Source: an uncultured Pelagibacteraceae bacterium (GTDB lineage Bacteria; Pseudomonadota; Alphaproteobacteria; Pelagibacterales; Pelagibacteraceae). Taken from it: a stretch of DNA of 64,000 nt. The stretch's first letter is position 1, and every line of letters starts with the position of its first letter. Below are positions 18,703-28,346 of this stretch, in pieces. Under the pieces are notes generated by a model, which saw nothing but the letters and a program-made list of their open reading frames with translations, ran no database searches and had not been told where the DNA came from. Made by a program: the position numbers and the translations under genes. The stretch lies in the NCBI GenBank assembly GCA_902582315.1, contig CACHRP010000003.1:1-64000 (forward strand), written 5' to 3'.

Positions 18703-21264
18703 ATGAATCTTGTTATTGTTGAAAGTCCCGCAAAAGCAAAAACTATAAATAAATATTTGGGAGATAATTATACTGTTCTAGCAAGTTATGGTCATATAAG
18801 AGACCTTCCATCAAAAAACGGATCTGTTGATCCTGAAAATAAATTTAAAATGATATGGGAGATTGATAGTTTTTCTAAAAAATATTTGAAAGAAATTACA
18901 GAGGTTGCAAAAGATTCTGATAAGATAATTCTTGCAACTGATCCTGATCGTGAAGGTGAAGCTATTGCTTGGCATGTAAAAGAATTTTTAGATGAAAAAA
19001 AACTTTTAAAAGATAAAAAAATAGAAAGAGTAGTTTTTAATGAGATAACTAAAAATGCAGTTACAAAAGGTATTGAAAATCCAAGAAAAATTGAGGATCA
19101 ATTGGTAGATGCATATATGGCAAGAAGAGCCTTAGATTATTTGGTTGGTTTTAATATTTCACCAATACTTTGGACAAAACTTCCAGGTTCAAAATCAGCA
19201 GGTAGAGTTCAGTCAGTAGCTTTAAAATTACTTACAGAAAGAGAGCATGAAATAGAAATATTCAAACCAGACGAGTTTTGGACACTTAACGTAAATTTTA
19301 ATACCAATGATAATTCAAGAATTAATTCTACAATTTTACAGCTAGATGGAAATAAAATTGAGAAATTTAGTTTTAAGAATAAAGAGGATATTAATTTAGC
19401 AATTGAAAAAATTAAAAGTAAAAATTATAAAATTACCGATATTACATCTAAAATATTTACCAGAAATCCTGTTGGACCATTTACAACATCTACTTTACAA
19501 CAATCAGCGTCAAGCAAATTAGGTTTTGGTGCCTCACGAACTATGCAAATAGCACAGAGATTATATCAAGGTATAGATATTGATGGCGATACAAAAGGCT
19601 TAATAACATATATGAGAACTGATGGAACGAACATTTCCAAAGAAGCCGTAAATGAGTTTAGATCTTATATAGATGATAATTTTGGAAAGGATTATTTGCC
19701 TGAACAACCATTAAATTATTCTGGCAAGAAAGCTAAGAACGCCCAAGAGGCGCATGAAGCTATACGACCAACTAATATCGAAAATTCACCTGAAAAAATG
19801 AAAAAATATTTAAGCTCTGATCAAAATAAACTTTATAATTTAATTTGGTCAAGAGCTTTATCATCGCAAATGGAATCTGCAAAATTTGATAGAAAAACTA
19901 TATCTATAGAGTCCGAAGACTCTAAAAATGTTTTGAGATCAAGTGGATCTGTAATTAAATTTGATGGTTTTTTAAAACTTTATAAAATTGAAGACGACCA
20001 AAGTGATGAAAAAATACTTCCAGAGGTAAACAAAGGTCCAATAAATATTGAGAGTTTTATTGATGAACAGCATTTTACTCAACCTCCTCCAAGATACTCT
20101 GAGGCTAGTCTAGTGAAAAAACTTGAAGAATTAGGTATTGGAAGACCATCAACTTATGCAAGTATTATCTCAGTTATTGCTAATAGAGGATATGCAGATA
20201 TCGTAAATAAGAGATTTTTTCCAACAGATAGAGGAAAGTTAATATCAGCATTTTTGGAAAAACTTTTCACTAAATATGTCGATTATGGGTTTACAGCCAA
20301 GCTTGAAGATCAATTGGATGATATCACATCTGGTAAGGAGGATTGGATCAAAGTTCTTGAACAATTTTGGGCAGATTTCAATAAAAACGTTACAACCGTT
20401 AGAGAAAAAAGAACTAGAGAGGTGTTAGATTTACTCAATGAAAGTTTAGGTAGTCTTATTTTCGAAACAAACAAAGAGGGAAAAGTTGATCGAAAATGTA
20501 AGTTATGTGCTGATGGTGTTTTAAGCTTAAAAAATAGCTTTAGAGGAGGTGCATTTATAGGTTGTTCCAACTATCCAGAATGTAAATTTACAAGACCACT
20601 TTCAAAAGCTAAAGCAGCTGAACAATTAAACTTGGCTGAGCCGAAATTAATAGGAAAGCACGAAAATGGGAAAGATATATATTTAAAAAATGGAAGGTTC
20701 GGTCCATATCTACAATACGAAATTGATAAAGAGGAAATTGAAGAAAAACCCAAAAAAAAGAAAAAACTTAAAAAACAAAAAGATGATAATTTTAAAAATG
20801 TATCTATACCTAAAGGTATTGATATTGACTCAATAGACTTAAATAAAGCAAAATATTTATGCTCTCTACCAAAAAATCTTGGTTTAAATCCTGAAAATCA
20901 AAAAGAAATTTTTCTAAATTCTGGAAGATTTGGTCCATACTTAAAATGTGAAAATAAATCAGCAAGACTAGAAAATGTCGAAGATATTTTTACCATAGGA
21001 TTAAATAGAGCTATAACGTTAATAGCTGAAGCGAAACCAGGAAGAATCTCTTCGTCGTTAATTAAAGATTTGGGTGAACATCCAGAAGATAAAAAACCAG
21101 TCAGAATAATGAAAGGCCAGTACGGACCATACATTAAATATAAATCTTTAAACGCAACTATACCTGAAGAAAAAGATCCTACTGAAATTACTATGGAAGA
21201 GGCTTTAATTTTAATTGAGAAAAGAAGAGAATACGATAGAAATAAAAAAAAGAAAAAAAAATGA
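18703..21264 (+). CDS. topA: DNA topoisomerase I
   Basis: Type IA topoisomerase that relaxes negative supercoils through a transient 5' phosphotyrosine bond. Of 853 residues, the Toprim domain opens with VIVESPAKAKTINKYLG and has the acidic ATDPDREGEAIAWH cluster; the catalytic tyrosine is Tyr303 in LITYMRTDGT; RPSTYASIISVI marks the later core. Around residues 598-632 a zinc-ribbon-like CKLC...CSNYPEC motif appears, followed by three copies of a GRFGPYLQYE-type C-terminal repeat (the last is GQYGPYIKYK) and a Lys-rich tail. The stop overlaps the next start as ATGA. Complete and of normal length. Confidence 0.96.
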   Translation: MNLVIVESPAKAKTINKYLGDNYTVLASYGHIRDLPSKNGSVDPENKFKMIWEIDSFSKKYLKEITEVAKDSDKIILATDPDREGEAIAWHVKEFLDEKKLLKDKKIERVVFNEITKNAVTKGIENPRKIEDQLVDAYMARRALDYLVGFNISPILWTKLPGSKSAGRVQSVALKLLTEREHEIEIFKPDEFWTLNVNFNTNDNSRINSTILQLDGNKIEKFSFKNKEDINLAIEKIKSKNYKITDITSKIFTRNPVGPFTTSTLQQSASSKLGFGASRTMQIAQRLYQGIDIDGDTKGLITYMRTDGTNISKEAVNEFRSYIDDNFGKDYLPEQPLNYSGKKAKNAQEAHEAIRPTNIENSPEKMKKYLSSDQNKLYNLIWSRALSSQMESAKFDRKTISIESEDSKNVLRSSGSVIKFDGFLKLYKIEDDQSDEKILPEVNKGPINIESFIDEQHFTQPPPRYSEASLVKKLEELGIGRPSTYASIISVIANRGYADIVNKRFFPTDRGKLISAFLEKLFTKYVDYGFTAKLEDQLDDITSGKEDWIKVLEQFWADFNKNVTTVREKRTREVLDLLNESLGSLIFETNKEGKVDRKCKLCADGVLSLKNSFRGGAFIGCSNYPECKFTRPLSKAKAAEQLNLAEPKLIGKHENGKDIYLKNGRFGPYLQYEIDKEEIEEKPKKKKKLKKQKDDNFKNVSIPKGIDIDSIDLNKAKYLCSLPKNLGLNPENQKEIFLNSGRFGPYLKCENKSARLENVEDIFTIGLNRAITLIAEAKPGRISSSLIKDLGEHPEDKKPVRIMKGQYGPYIKYKSLNATIPEEKDPTEITMEEALILIEKRREYDRNKKKKKK

Positions 21265-21515
21265 AAAAATTTTTATTAATTATTTTGTTCATTTATTTTT
21301 CCAATCCTTTATATTCTAATGAAATTGACTGTAGTGAATTAGATAAATTATCTACAGATTATGCAAAATGTTTAGCTGAAAAATCTAAGGAACAGGGTAA
21401 AGCGATAAAGGAAAAAATCGATAAAAATTTGGAAAAATCTGGTATAAAAGAAAAATATAAAAAATTTGATAGTAAAAAAACATTGAAGGATTTATTCAAA
21501 AAAAATGAATTTTGA
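21261..21515 (+). CDS. Small secreted Lys-rich protein of unknown function
   Basis: Not recognised. The 84-residue product starts with a clear signal peptide (KKFLLIILFIYFSNPLYSN), probably cleaved near residue 19-20, followed by a charged helical segment rich in Lys and Glu with two Cys (residues 24 and 38) spaced for a possible disulfide. The ATG overlaps the topA stop (ATGA) and its 3' end overlaps the ridA start by 11 bases, so it is probably translated with both. The open frame, signal peptide and tight coupling support a real gene, but nothing visible points to a function. Confidence 0.7.
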   Translation: MKKFLLIILFIYFSNPLYSNEIDCSELDKLSTDYAKCLAEKSKEQGKAIKEKIDKNLEKSGIKEKYKKFDSKKTLKDLFKKNEF

Positions 21516-21966
21516 AGAGAATATAAAAAAAAATAATATTAAATTGCCTAGTGCAGCCGACCCTGTTGGTTCGTACGTGGCAACCAAAATAGTTGGAAAG
21601 TTACTTTATATTTCAGGACAAATTTCTATAGATGCTGATGGTAAACTCATCAAGGGTAAAATTGGTAAAGAGTTATCATTAGATCAAGGTTATCAGGCTG
21701 CAATTCGATGTGCATTAAGTATAGTAGCACAATCCAAAAAAGCTACTAATGGAGATCTATCAAAAATTAAAACTTGTATAAAACTAACTGGGTTTGTAAA
21801 TTCAACTGATACTTTTACAGACCAACCAAAAGTAATTAATGGTGCATCAGATACTATTTCGAAAATATTTGGAGATTCAGGAAAGCATACAAGAGCAGCT
21901 GTAAGTGTAAATAGTTTACCCCTAGGCGTAGCGGTTGAGGTAGATGCTATATTTGAGTTAAATTAA
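21505..21966 (+). CDS. RidA/YjgF/Rid family protein
   Basis: 153-residue member of the Rid superfamily. The archetype RidA hydrolyses reactive enamine/imine intermediates made by PLP enzymes such as threonine dehydratase. Family features are LLYISGQI near residue 33 and TRAAVSVNSLPLGVAVEVDA near the end, where the Arg matches the substrate-carboxylate-binding Arg of RidA. The protein is longer than E. coli RidA (128 residues) and fits the roughly 150-residue YjgF-like subgroup, whose biochemistry is less certain. It is the last plus-strand gene before convergent ugd, with only nine bases between them. Confidence 0.88.
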   Translation: MNFEENIKKNNIKLPSAADPVGSYVATKIVGKLLYISGQISIDADGKLIKGKIGKELSLDQGYQAAIRCALSIVAQSKKATNGDLSKIKTCIKLTGFVNSTDTFTDQPKVINGASDTISKIFGDSGKHTRAAVSVNSLPLGVAVEVDAIFELN

Positions 21967-21975
21967 TTTATATAA

Positions 21976-23274
21976 TTATCTACCAATACCAAAATATTTA
22001 AATCCTTGTTGTTTCATTTTTGATGGTGAATAAATATTTCTCATATCAAATATAATAGTTTTCTTAGTTTTAATATATGATTTGAAATTAATTGATTTAA
22101 AATCATTCCATTCGGTGTGAATAATTATCATATCTGATTTATTTAAGGCGTTTTTAATATTTTTTTCAAACGTAACATTTTTATATTTGTCAAATTCTTT
22201 TTTATACCCTGTGGGATCATAATAACTAACTTTGGCTCCTTTTTTGCTTAATGCTGGAATCATAATGAGACTTGATGAATCTCTCATATCATCTGTATTG
22301 GCTTTAAATGTAACTCCTAAGAAACATATTTTTTTATTTTTAATTCTGTTTTTTAACAACAGATTTACACGTTTTAATAAAAGATTAGATCTATTTTCGT
22401 TTGATTTGACTACACTTTTAATAACTGAAAGTTTTATTTTGAACTTATCAGCGGTGTTTATTATTGCTTTTGTATCTTTCGGAAAGCAAGAGCCCCCATA
22501 TGCTGGTCCTGCTCTCAAAAATCGTCCGCCAATACGTTTATCAAGGCCCATTCCTATTGATATATCCTCGATATTAATATCGGTTTGTTCACACAAGTTA
22601 GCTAATTCATTGATAAAAGTTATTTTAGTTGCAAGAAATGCATTAGATGCGTATTTAATTAATTCTGCTGCTCTTCTTGATGTATTTAAATACTGAGCCC
22701 CTTTAGAAATTAATGGTGCGTAGAGAGTTTTAAGAATTCTATTTGACTTAATATCTTTAGTGCCAACCACAACCCTATCAGGATAAACAAAATCTCTAAT
22801 AGCCTCCCCTTCTCTTAAAAACTCAGGATTTGACACTATCGAGAAGTTTTTTTTTTTATTTTTTTTTCTAATAATTTTTTCAATTTCATCTCCTGTCGTA
22901 ACTGGAACAGTTGATTTGGTAATTATTATTTTAAATTTATTGATTGATGTACCAATCTCTTTTGCAACATCATATATTTGACTTAAGTCAGCACCACTTC
23001 CGCCCTTTTTCGTCGGTGTACCTACGCATATGAAAATTATATCTGATTTTTTAACAGACTCTTTTAGATCAGTAGAAAAATTAAGTCTTTGGTTTTTGTA
23101 ATTTTTTAACACCAATTCCTCTAAACCTGGTTCGTAAATAGGAATTATACCTTTTTTTAATGATTTAATTTTTTCTTTATCTTTATCAACACAAATAACA
23201 TTATTTCCTAAATCTGAAAAACAAACACCGCTTACAAGACCCACATAACCAGTACCTATCATACAAAGTTTCAT
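21976..23274 (-). CDS. ugd: UDP-glucose 6-dehydrogenase
   Basis: NAD-dependent four-electron oxidation of UDP-glucose to UDP-glucuronate, a precursor of acidic envelope sugars. In 432 residues the N-terminal Rossmann motif CMIGTGYVGLVSGVCFSD, then FICVGTPT, the SNPEFLREGEAI segment and the catalytic Cys263 in YGGSCFPKDT are present, and the C-terminal UDP-binding domain includes FLGVTFKANTDDMRDS. Its ATG overlaps the galU stop as ATGA, so galU-ugd is a two-gene pathway: glucose-1-phosphate to UDP-glucose to UDP-glucuronate. The relative GDP-mannose dehydrogenase is less likely given the galU partner. Confidence 0.94.
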   Translation of the reverse strand: MKLCMIGTGYVGLVSGVCFSDLGNNVICVDKDKEKIKSLKKGIIPIYEPGLEELVLKNYKNQRLNFSTDLKESVKKSDIIFICVGTPTKKGGSGADLSQIYDVAKEIGTSINKFKIIITKSTVPVTTGDEIEKIIRKKNKKKNFSIVSNPEFLREGEAIRDFVYPDRVVVGTKDIKSNRILKTLYAPLISKGAQYLNTSRRAAELIKYASNAFLATKITFINELANLCEQTDINIEDISIGMGLDKRIGGRFLRAGPAYGGSCFPKDTKAIINTADKFKIKLSVIKSVVKSNENRSNLLLKRVNLLLKNRIKNKKICFLGVTFKANTDDMRDSSSLIMIPALSKKGAKVSYYDPTGYKKEFDKYKNVTFEKNIKNALNKSDMIIIHTEWNDFKSINFKSYIKTKKTIIFDMRNIYSPSKMKQQGFKYFGIGR

Positions 23275-24086
23275 GATTTAGCAATCTCCAATGATGATTT
23301 AATATATCCATGCATTGTGCCACAGTCTAAGTATTTTCCATCAAAATTATGACCGATAAATTTATTTTTTTGTTTTATCAATGTTCTAATAGCATCTGTA
23401 ATATGAATTTCTCCACCTTTACCTTTTTTTTGATTTTTTAAAATTTTAAATATTTTTTTGGGTAAAATATATCTACCAATTACCGCATAATTTGAGGGCG
23501 CATCTTTAGTGTTAGGTTTTTCAATTACATCTCTTATGAAGAAGTTTTTTTTATCTATGTTATTTTTTTTCATATAAATACCCCACCTATTTACAGTTTT
23601 TCTTTGAACTTTCATACTAGCCATGACAGAACACTTTTTCTTTTTATGGATAGATATCATAGCTTTTGAGCAATTTTTTTTTATTATCAGGTCATCAGGT
23701 AGCAGCATTAAAAAAAAATTATCTTTAATAAATCTTTTTGTTTTATAAACCGCATCACCTGTGCCTAAAGGTTTGTTCTGATAAACAAATTTGATCATTT
23801 TTTTGTACCTTTGAATTTTTTTATATTCATCTATTAATCTTTTATCTCTTTTTTTTTTAATTATTTTTTTAAAAAAATTGTCATTATAAAAATATTTTTT
23901 TATAATTTTCTTTTTATTTGAAATAATGAATACTACTTCTTTAATTCCAGCATCAATACATTCATCCAGTATATATTCAACACCTGGTTTACCATTCATT
24001 GGGAGAAGTTCCTTTGCAAAGACACTTGTAAGAGGTAAAAGTCTTGTGCCTAAGCCTGCTAATGGTATTATGGCTTGTTTAATCAT
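23271..24086 (-). CDS. galU: UTP--glucose-1-phosphate uridylyltransferase
   Basis: Makes UDP-glucose from UTP and glucose-1-phosphate. The 271-residue nucleotidyltransferase starts with IIPLAGLGTRLLPLTSVFAKELLP, the nucleotide-binding loop and signature Lys region, and has MLLPDDLIIK with the metal-binding Asp pair and GKYLDCGTMHGYI near the end. It is first in the galU-ugd pair, divergent from panC across 31 bases. The C-terminal third is Lys-rich like the rest of the window. Other sugar nucleotidyltransferases (RfbA, GlmU) are less likely because the motifs match GalU. Confidence 0.93.
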   Translation of the reverse strand: MIKQAIIPLAGLGTRLLPLTSVFAKELLPMNGKPGVEYILDECIDAGIKEVVFIISNKKKIIKKYFYNDNFFKKIIKKKRDKRLIDEYKKIQRYKKMIKFVYQNKPLGTGDAVYKTKRFIKDNFFLMLLPDDLIIKKNCSKAMISIHKKKKCSVMASMKVQRKTVNRWGIYMKKNNIDKKNFFIRDVIEKPNTKDAPSNYAVIGRYILPKKIFKILKNQKKGKGGEIHITDAIRTLIKQKNKFIGHNFDGKYLDCGTMHGYIKSSLEIAKS

Positions 24087-24117
24087 TGCTTATTGTATTA
24101 TTTAATGGCTATCATAA

Positions 24118-24928
24118 ATGATAATTTTTAAAAGTATTAATAAATTAAAAAATCAAGTTAATTTTAAGGCAAATGTTGGTTTTGTTCCGACAATGGGATC
24201 ATTACATAAAGGACATGTATCTTTAATTAAATTATCAAAAAGAAAATGCCATAAAACCCTTGTTAGTATTTTTGTAAATCCAGCTCAATTTAATAAAAAA
24301 AAGGATTTTAAAAAATATCCAAAAAACATAGTTAATGATCTTAAAATTTTAAAAAAATTGAGAGTTGATTACGTATTAATTCCATCAATAAAGGATATTT
24401 ACAAAAACAAAAAACAAATGAAAATTAAGCTTAAAAATAATGACAAGATACTATGCTCTAAATATAGACCTGGTCATTTTGAAGGCGTTTTAGCTGTAAT
24501 TTCAATTTTTTTAAAAAATATCAAAGCAAAATTTATGTTTTTAGGTGATAAAGATTTTCAACAAGTACACTTGATTAGAAAATATTTAAGCAATAAATTT
24601 AAAACAAAAATAATTAGTTGTAAAACTATAAGATTTAAAAACTCATTTGCATATTCTTCAAGAAATAAACTACTCACAAAAAAAAAATATCAAAAAGGGT
24701 ATTTTAATTTCAATTATTCTTAAAAAATATCATAAACAAATAGTAAAACACTTTTATAACATAAACCAAATTGAAAATATTACTTATAAAATTTCTAGAA
24801 TATGTTCTAAAGTTGAATATTTAGAAATAAGAAATAAAAATAACCTAACAAAAAATATAAATAAAAAAAATTTTAAAATTTTTGTAGCTTATTATTTAGA
24901 TGATGTAAGGCTAATTGATAATTTCTAA
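24118..24928 (+). pseudogene. panC: Pantothenate synthetase, frame broken in an A10 tract
   Basis: PanC joins pantoate and beta-alanine using ATP. The first frame (from 24118) carries VGFVPTMGSLHKGHVSLI, VSIFVNPAQFN and FLGDKDFQQVHLIRKY up to [13 protein letters not shown], then meets ten A residues (24678-24687) and soon stops at 24723. The +1 frame continues with [27 protein letters not shown] and [14 protein letters not shown], the expected PanC C-terminus, to 24928. Removing one A gives a 269-residue full-length PanC. All catalytic motifs survive, so a sequencing error or slippage-rescued gene is as likely as true inactivation. The 3' end overlaps convergent mgtE by four bases. Confidence 0.85.
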
Positions 24929-26304
24929 TTATAAAAAAAGAAAGCCCCTACACCGAGAAAAGATAAAAACCCTATGACATCAGTTATTGTTGTAACAAAA
25001 ACACTAGATGCAATAGCCGGGTCTATATTGAATTTTTTAAGGGTAATTGGAACTAAAATTCCAAACAAACCGGCTACAATCATATTTAAAACCATAGATA
25101 TAGAAATAATTAAAGATAAGGTAAGGTCATCAAACCATATATGAACTACAATTGCACTTATTATTGCGAAAATGATTCCATTCAAAATCCCTATTGAGAA
25201 TTCTTTAATCACGTTTTGACTAAAGTTATTTTTTGTTAATTCATTTGTTGCAATACTTCTAATAGTTACTGCTAAAGTTTGCATCCCAGCATTACCACCC
25301 ATTGATGCTACAATTGGCATTAATACAGCCAATGCCACAACTTTTTCGATATCTTCTTGAAAAAAACCTATCACCACGGACGCTATTATTGCGGTAAATA
25401 GATTTAATAAAAGCCAATTAAATCTACGTTTGGTTTTTTTAAATATTCCATCTGTAATCTCTTCATCACCAACACCAGCAAGTCTTAATGCATCTTCCTC
25501 AGCCTCTTCTTTAAGAACTGTTAAAACATCATCGCTTGTAATCATGCCTACAAGTTTATTACCCTTATCTACCACACAAGCAGAGTTTAAATTATAATTT
25601 TCAAATAAATGGCCAACTTCCTCTCTATCCATATCAACAGGTATTAAAAGCTGAGACTCGTTCATAATAGAGATCATTTTAGAATCTCTTGGTGTTCTTA
25701 AAACTTTCGAAGATGGAACAGTACCGATTGGTTTAAATTCACTATCCACAATAAATATTTCTAAAAATTCTTCAGGTAAATCCTTATTTTCTCTCAAATA
25801 ATCTATAGTTTGACCAACGGACCAATTACTAGGTATTGCAGTAAATTCTCTTTGCATTATTCTTGCAGCAGAATCCTCTGGATAACTTAAGCTTTCTAGC
25901 AATACAAACCTGTCTTTTGGTGGCAACGAACTTAAGATATCGTTCTTATTTTTCTCTTCTAAATTTTCTAATATTTTAATAGCATCATCAGATTCTAAAT
26001 TTTTAAGAATATCTACTATTGAGTCTTTTGATAAATATTTTATTATCTCTGTTTGTATAGATTCATTTAATTCCACAAATACTTGCGGATCCAACTTAAA
26101 GTTATTAAGTTTTATTAAATTTTCTCTATCTGTTTCATTTAGGTGCTCAATAATATCAGCAGCATCGGAAGGATGCATTTCTTTAAACGAATTTGTAATA
26201 AAATTGGCATCATTATTTGATATTTTTTCAGTTACAACTTTGATATATTCTTTATTGAATTCAAAATTAACTTTTTTATCTTTAATTTTTTTTACTAAAG
26301 TCAT
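24925..26304 (-). CDS. mgtE: Magnesium transporter MgtE
   Basis: Inner-membrane Mg2+ channel gated by cytoplasmic Mg. The 459-residue protein has the N domain ([15 protein letters not shown] at about 43, then [13 protein letters not shown]), two CBS domains (about 135-260, including [18 protein letters not shown]) and five C-terminal membrane segments with [23 protein letters not shown], the conserved pore region, and a late GVGAFFF end. The length is typical. It faces panC and diverges from lipB across 61 bases. Confidence 0.95.
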   Translation of the reverse strand: MTLVKKIKDKKVNFEFNKEYIKVVTEKISNNDANFITNSFKEMHPSDAADIIEHLNETDRENLIKLNNFKLDPQVFVELNESIQTEIIKYLSKDSIVDILKNLESDDAIKILENLEEKNKNDILSSLPPKDRFVLLESLSYPEDSAARIMQREFTAIPSNWSVGQTIDYLRENKDLPEEFLEIFIVDSEFKPIGTVPSSKVLRTPRDSKMISIMNESQLLIPVDMDREEVGHLFENYNLNSACVVDKGNKLVGMITSDDVLTVLKEEAEEDALRLAGVGDEEITDGIFKKTKRRFNWLLLNLFTAIIASVVIGFFQEDIEKVVALAVLMPIVASMGGNAGMQTLAVTIRSIATNELTKNNFSQNVIKEFSIGILNGIIFAIISAIVVHIWFDDLTLSLIISISMVLNMIVAGLFGILVPITLKKFNIDPAIASSVFVTTITDVIGFLSFLGVGAFFFYN

Positions 26305-26365
26305 AAAATTCTATAATTAAATTATATGCCTTATTAATGCATAATTTATAGAATACAAATATTTA

Positions 26366-26980
26366 ATGAGTATTGAGATCAAAATATCAAAAAAACCCAT
26401 AGAATATAATAAAGCCATCAATTATCTTGAGAAAAGAGTTAAGTCCGTAAAAGAAAATAATGGGGATGAATTATTATGGATATTAAGTCATCCAAGTACA
26501 TATACAGCCGGAATTTCCTCAAAAAATACTGAAATTCTAGATAAAAAAATAAATGTGATAAAGACAAATAGAGGTGGAAAAATAACATGGCATGGGCCTG
26601 GGCAAAAAATTTTTTATTTTGTAATAAATTTATCAAAAAGAGACAAAGATATACGTAAATTTATAAATAATATTGAAAAAATAATTATAATGACACTTAA
26701 AGAGTATAAAATTGAGTCATTTGCAGATAGAGAAAACGTTGGTATATGGGTAAAAAAAAAAAATAAGATTTTGAAAATAGCTGCAATTGGTGTCAAGATT
26801 AGAAAATGGATTGCGTATCATGGTTTTTCAGTAAATATAAACAATGATTTACAAAAATATAATAAAATTATTCCTTGTGGAATAAAAAAAAGAGGATTAA
26901 CTAGTCTTTCTAAAATTAAAAAACAAAGCTACAAAACTTTTGAAAAAAAATTAATTAAAAATTTTTTTAAAATATTTTAA
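26366..26980 (+). CDS. lipB: Octanoyl-[acyl-carrier-protein]:protein octanoyltransferase LipB
   Basis: Moves octanoate from ACP to lipoyl domains of 2-oxoacid dehydrogenases and the glycine cleavage H protein, the first step of lipoate synthesis. The 204-residue protein has NRGGKITWHGPGQ (residues 69-81), KIAAIGVKIRKWIAYHGFS with the catalytic Lys, and IIPCGI with the acyl-carrying Cys. Its 3' end overlaps the convergent pseudouridine synthase by 14 bases. No lipA lies in the window. Confidence 0.94.
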   Translation: MSIEIKISKKPIEYNKAINYLEKRVKSVKENNGDELLWILSHPSTYTAGISSKNTEILDKKINVIKTNRGGKITWHGPGQKIFYFVINLSKRDKDIRKFINNIEKIIIMTLKEYKIESFADRENVGIWVKKKNKILKIAAIGVKIRKWIAYHGFSVNINNDLQKYNKIIPCGIKKRGLTSLSKIKKQSYKTFEKKLIKNFFKIF

Positions 26981-27878
26981 ATCTTAATCTTTTTACTTTA
27001 AGATATTTTTCAAAATATGAGGGTAAAGGTGCATTAAAAGTAAACTTTTTACTATTAATCATAAATTTAATTTGACTAGAATGAAGCATTAAATTTTTAT
27101 TTTGTTTACTATGATTTTGTAAGTTATATTTGCTATCACCAATTATTGGATGACCCAATAATAACATTTGTTTTCTTAATTGATGTTTACGTCCTGTAAT
27201 AGGTTTCATTTCAACAAAAGAACAGTATCTATTTTTATCAATCACTCTAAACATGGTTTCAGCATTTTCATCTATTTTTTTTTTATTATCATATCTAACT
27301 AGAATATTTTTTAAAACTCCTTTCGAATTATCTATTGATCCATGGCAAATAGCTAAATATGATTTATGAACTCTTCGAAGTCTGAATAGTGAGGTTAGTA
27401 ATTGTGCAGTTTTTCTATTTTTTGCAATTAAAAAAATTCCCGAAGTATCTTTATCTAATCTATGAACAGAAAATGGCTTTGTGTTTTCAAATATTTTACT
27501 ATTTCTAAATATATCAATTAGATTTTTATTAGATTTAGTACCCCCTTGAACTGAGATACCTGCATCTTTATTTATTACAACAAAATTTTCATTATTTTCA
27601 AGAATAAGTCTTTCGTTTGATTTGATTACTGTTTTTGTTGGTTGGAATAATTTTTTATTCTTTGAGACACTTTCATGGAAATCCAGATTATAAAATATTA
27701 ATTTATCTTTAATCTTAACTCTTTGTGAACTTTTTACTTTTTTGTTATTAAGTTTTATCTTTCCATTTCTTAAACTTTTCTCAATTAAACCTTGTGGAAT
27801 ATCTTTAATAGCTTTTTTAATATATCTATCAATCCTCATATCTGAGAATTGTTCTTCTACTGTAAAGGTTTTTATCAT
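26967..27878 (-). CDS. RluC/RluD-family ribosomal large subunit pseudouridine synthase
   Basis: Isomerises uridine to pseudouridine in 23S rRNA. An N-terminal S4-like RNA-binding domain (RIDRYIKKAI, RNGKIKLNNKKV, residues 15-50) precedes the catalytic domain with HRLDKDTSG (139-147, catalytic Asp142), then ITGRKHQLRKQMLLLGHPI. The 303 residues and domain order match RluC/RluD; which uridines are modified cannot be told from sequence alone. It starts 18 bases upstream of the rplQ 3' end, on the same strand, so it could receive read-through from the ribosomal gene run. Confidence 0.91.
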   Translation of the reverse strand: MIKTFTVEEQFSDMRIDRYIKKAIKDIPQGLIEKSLRNGKIKLNNKKVKSSQRVKIKDKLIFYNLDFHESVSKNKKLFQPTKTVIKSNERLILENNENFVVINKDAGISVQGGTKSNKNLIDIFRNSKIFENTKPFSVHRLDKDTSGIFLIAKNRKTAQLLTSLFRLRRVHKSYLAICHGSIDNSKGVLKNILVRYDNKKKIDENAETMFRVIDKNRYCSFVEMKPITGRKHQLRKQMLLLGHPIIGDSKYNLQNHSKQNKNLMLHSSQIKFMINSKKFTFNAPLPSYFEKYLKVKRLRFKIF

Positions 27879-27896
27879 TAAAATGATAATACTGTT

Positions 27897-28346
27897 TTAG
27901 GCTGTTGCTACTTTTTTTTCCTCATTTTTTTCTTTATCAGTAGCCTTTGATGCATCGCTTTTCTTTTTATCAACCTTTTTGGCTTCTAGATCTCTATCAA
28001 CAAATTCTATTATAGCAACAGGAGCTTTATCACCATATCTAAATCCAGCTTTAATAATTCTGGTGTATCCACCATTTCTTTTTTCATATCTTTTAGATAA
28101 AGTTTTGACGACTTTTGATGCTGATTTTTTATCTTGAAGTTTAGAGATAAGTATTTTTTTATTTTTTAAGCTCTCTTTTTTACCCAAAGTAATGATTTTT
28201 TCTGCCTCAGGCTTTAAAACTTTTGCTTTTGGTAAAGTGGTTTTTATTTGCTCATATTTAATCAAGGAATTAAGCATGTTTTTTATTAATGCTTTTCTAT
28301 GTTCTGATGTTCTATTAAGTTTTTTATAACCAAATTTATGACGCAT
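27897..28346 (-). CDS. rplQ: 50S ribosomal protein L17
   Basis: Large-subunit protein near the exit tunnel. [20 protein letters not shown] opens the protein and [20 protein letters not shown] marks the conserved core end. At 149 residues it has a charged Lys/Glu/Asp tail of about 30 residues beyond the core. Its ATG overlaps the rpoA stop (TAATG). It is the last gene of the alpha set rpsM-rpsK-rpoA-rplQ; no terminator hairpin is visible in the 18 bases after it. Confidence 0.96.
   Translation of the reverse strand: MRHKFGYKKLNRTSEHRKALIKNMLNSLIKYEQIKTTLPKAKVLKPEAEKIITLGKKESLKNKKILISKLQDKKSASKVVKTLSKRYEKRNGGYTRIIKAGFRYGDKAPVAIIEFVDRDLEAKKVDKKKSDASKATDKEKNEEKKVATA

Noticed and set aside
24647-24928. 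Separate 93-codon gene after panC
   Set aside because: Its sequence from KKGILIS onward is the PanC C-terminus in the +1 frame; its first residues duplicate panC in another frame, so it is the second half of a broken panC.
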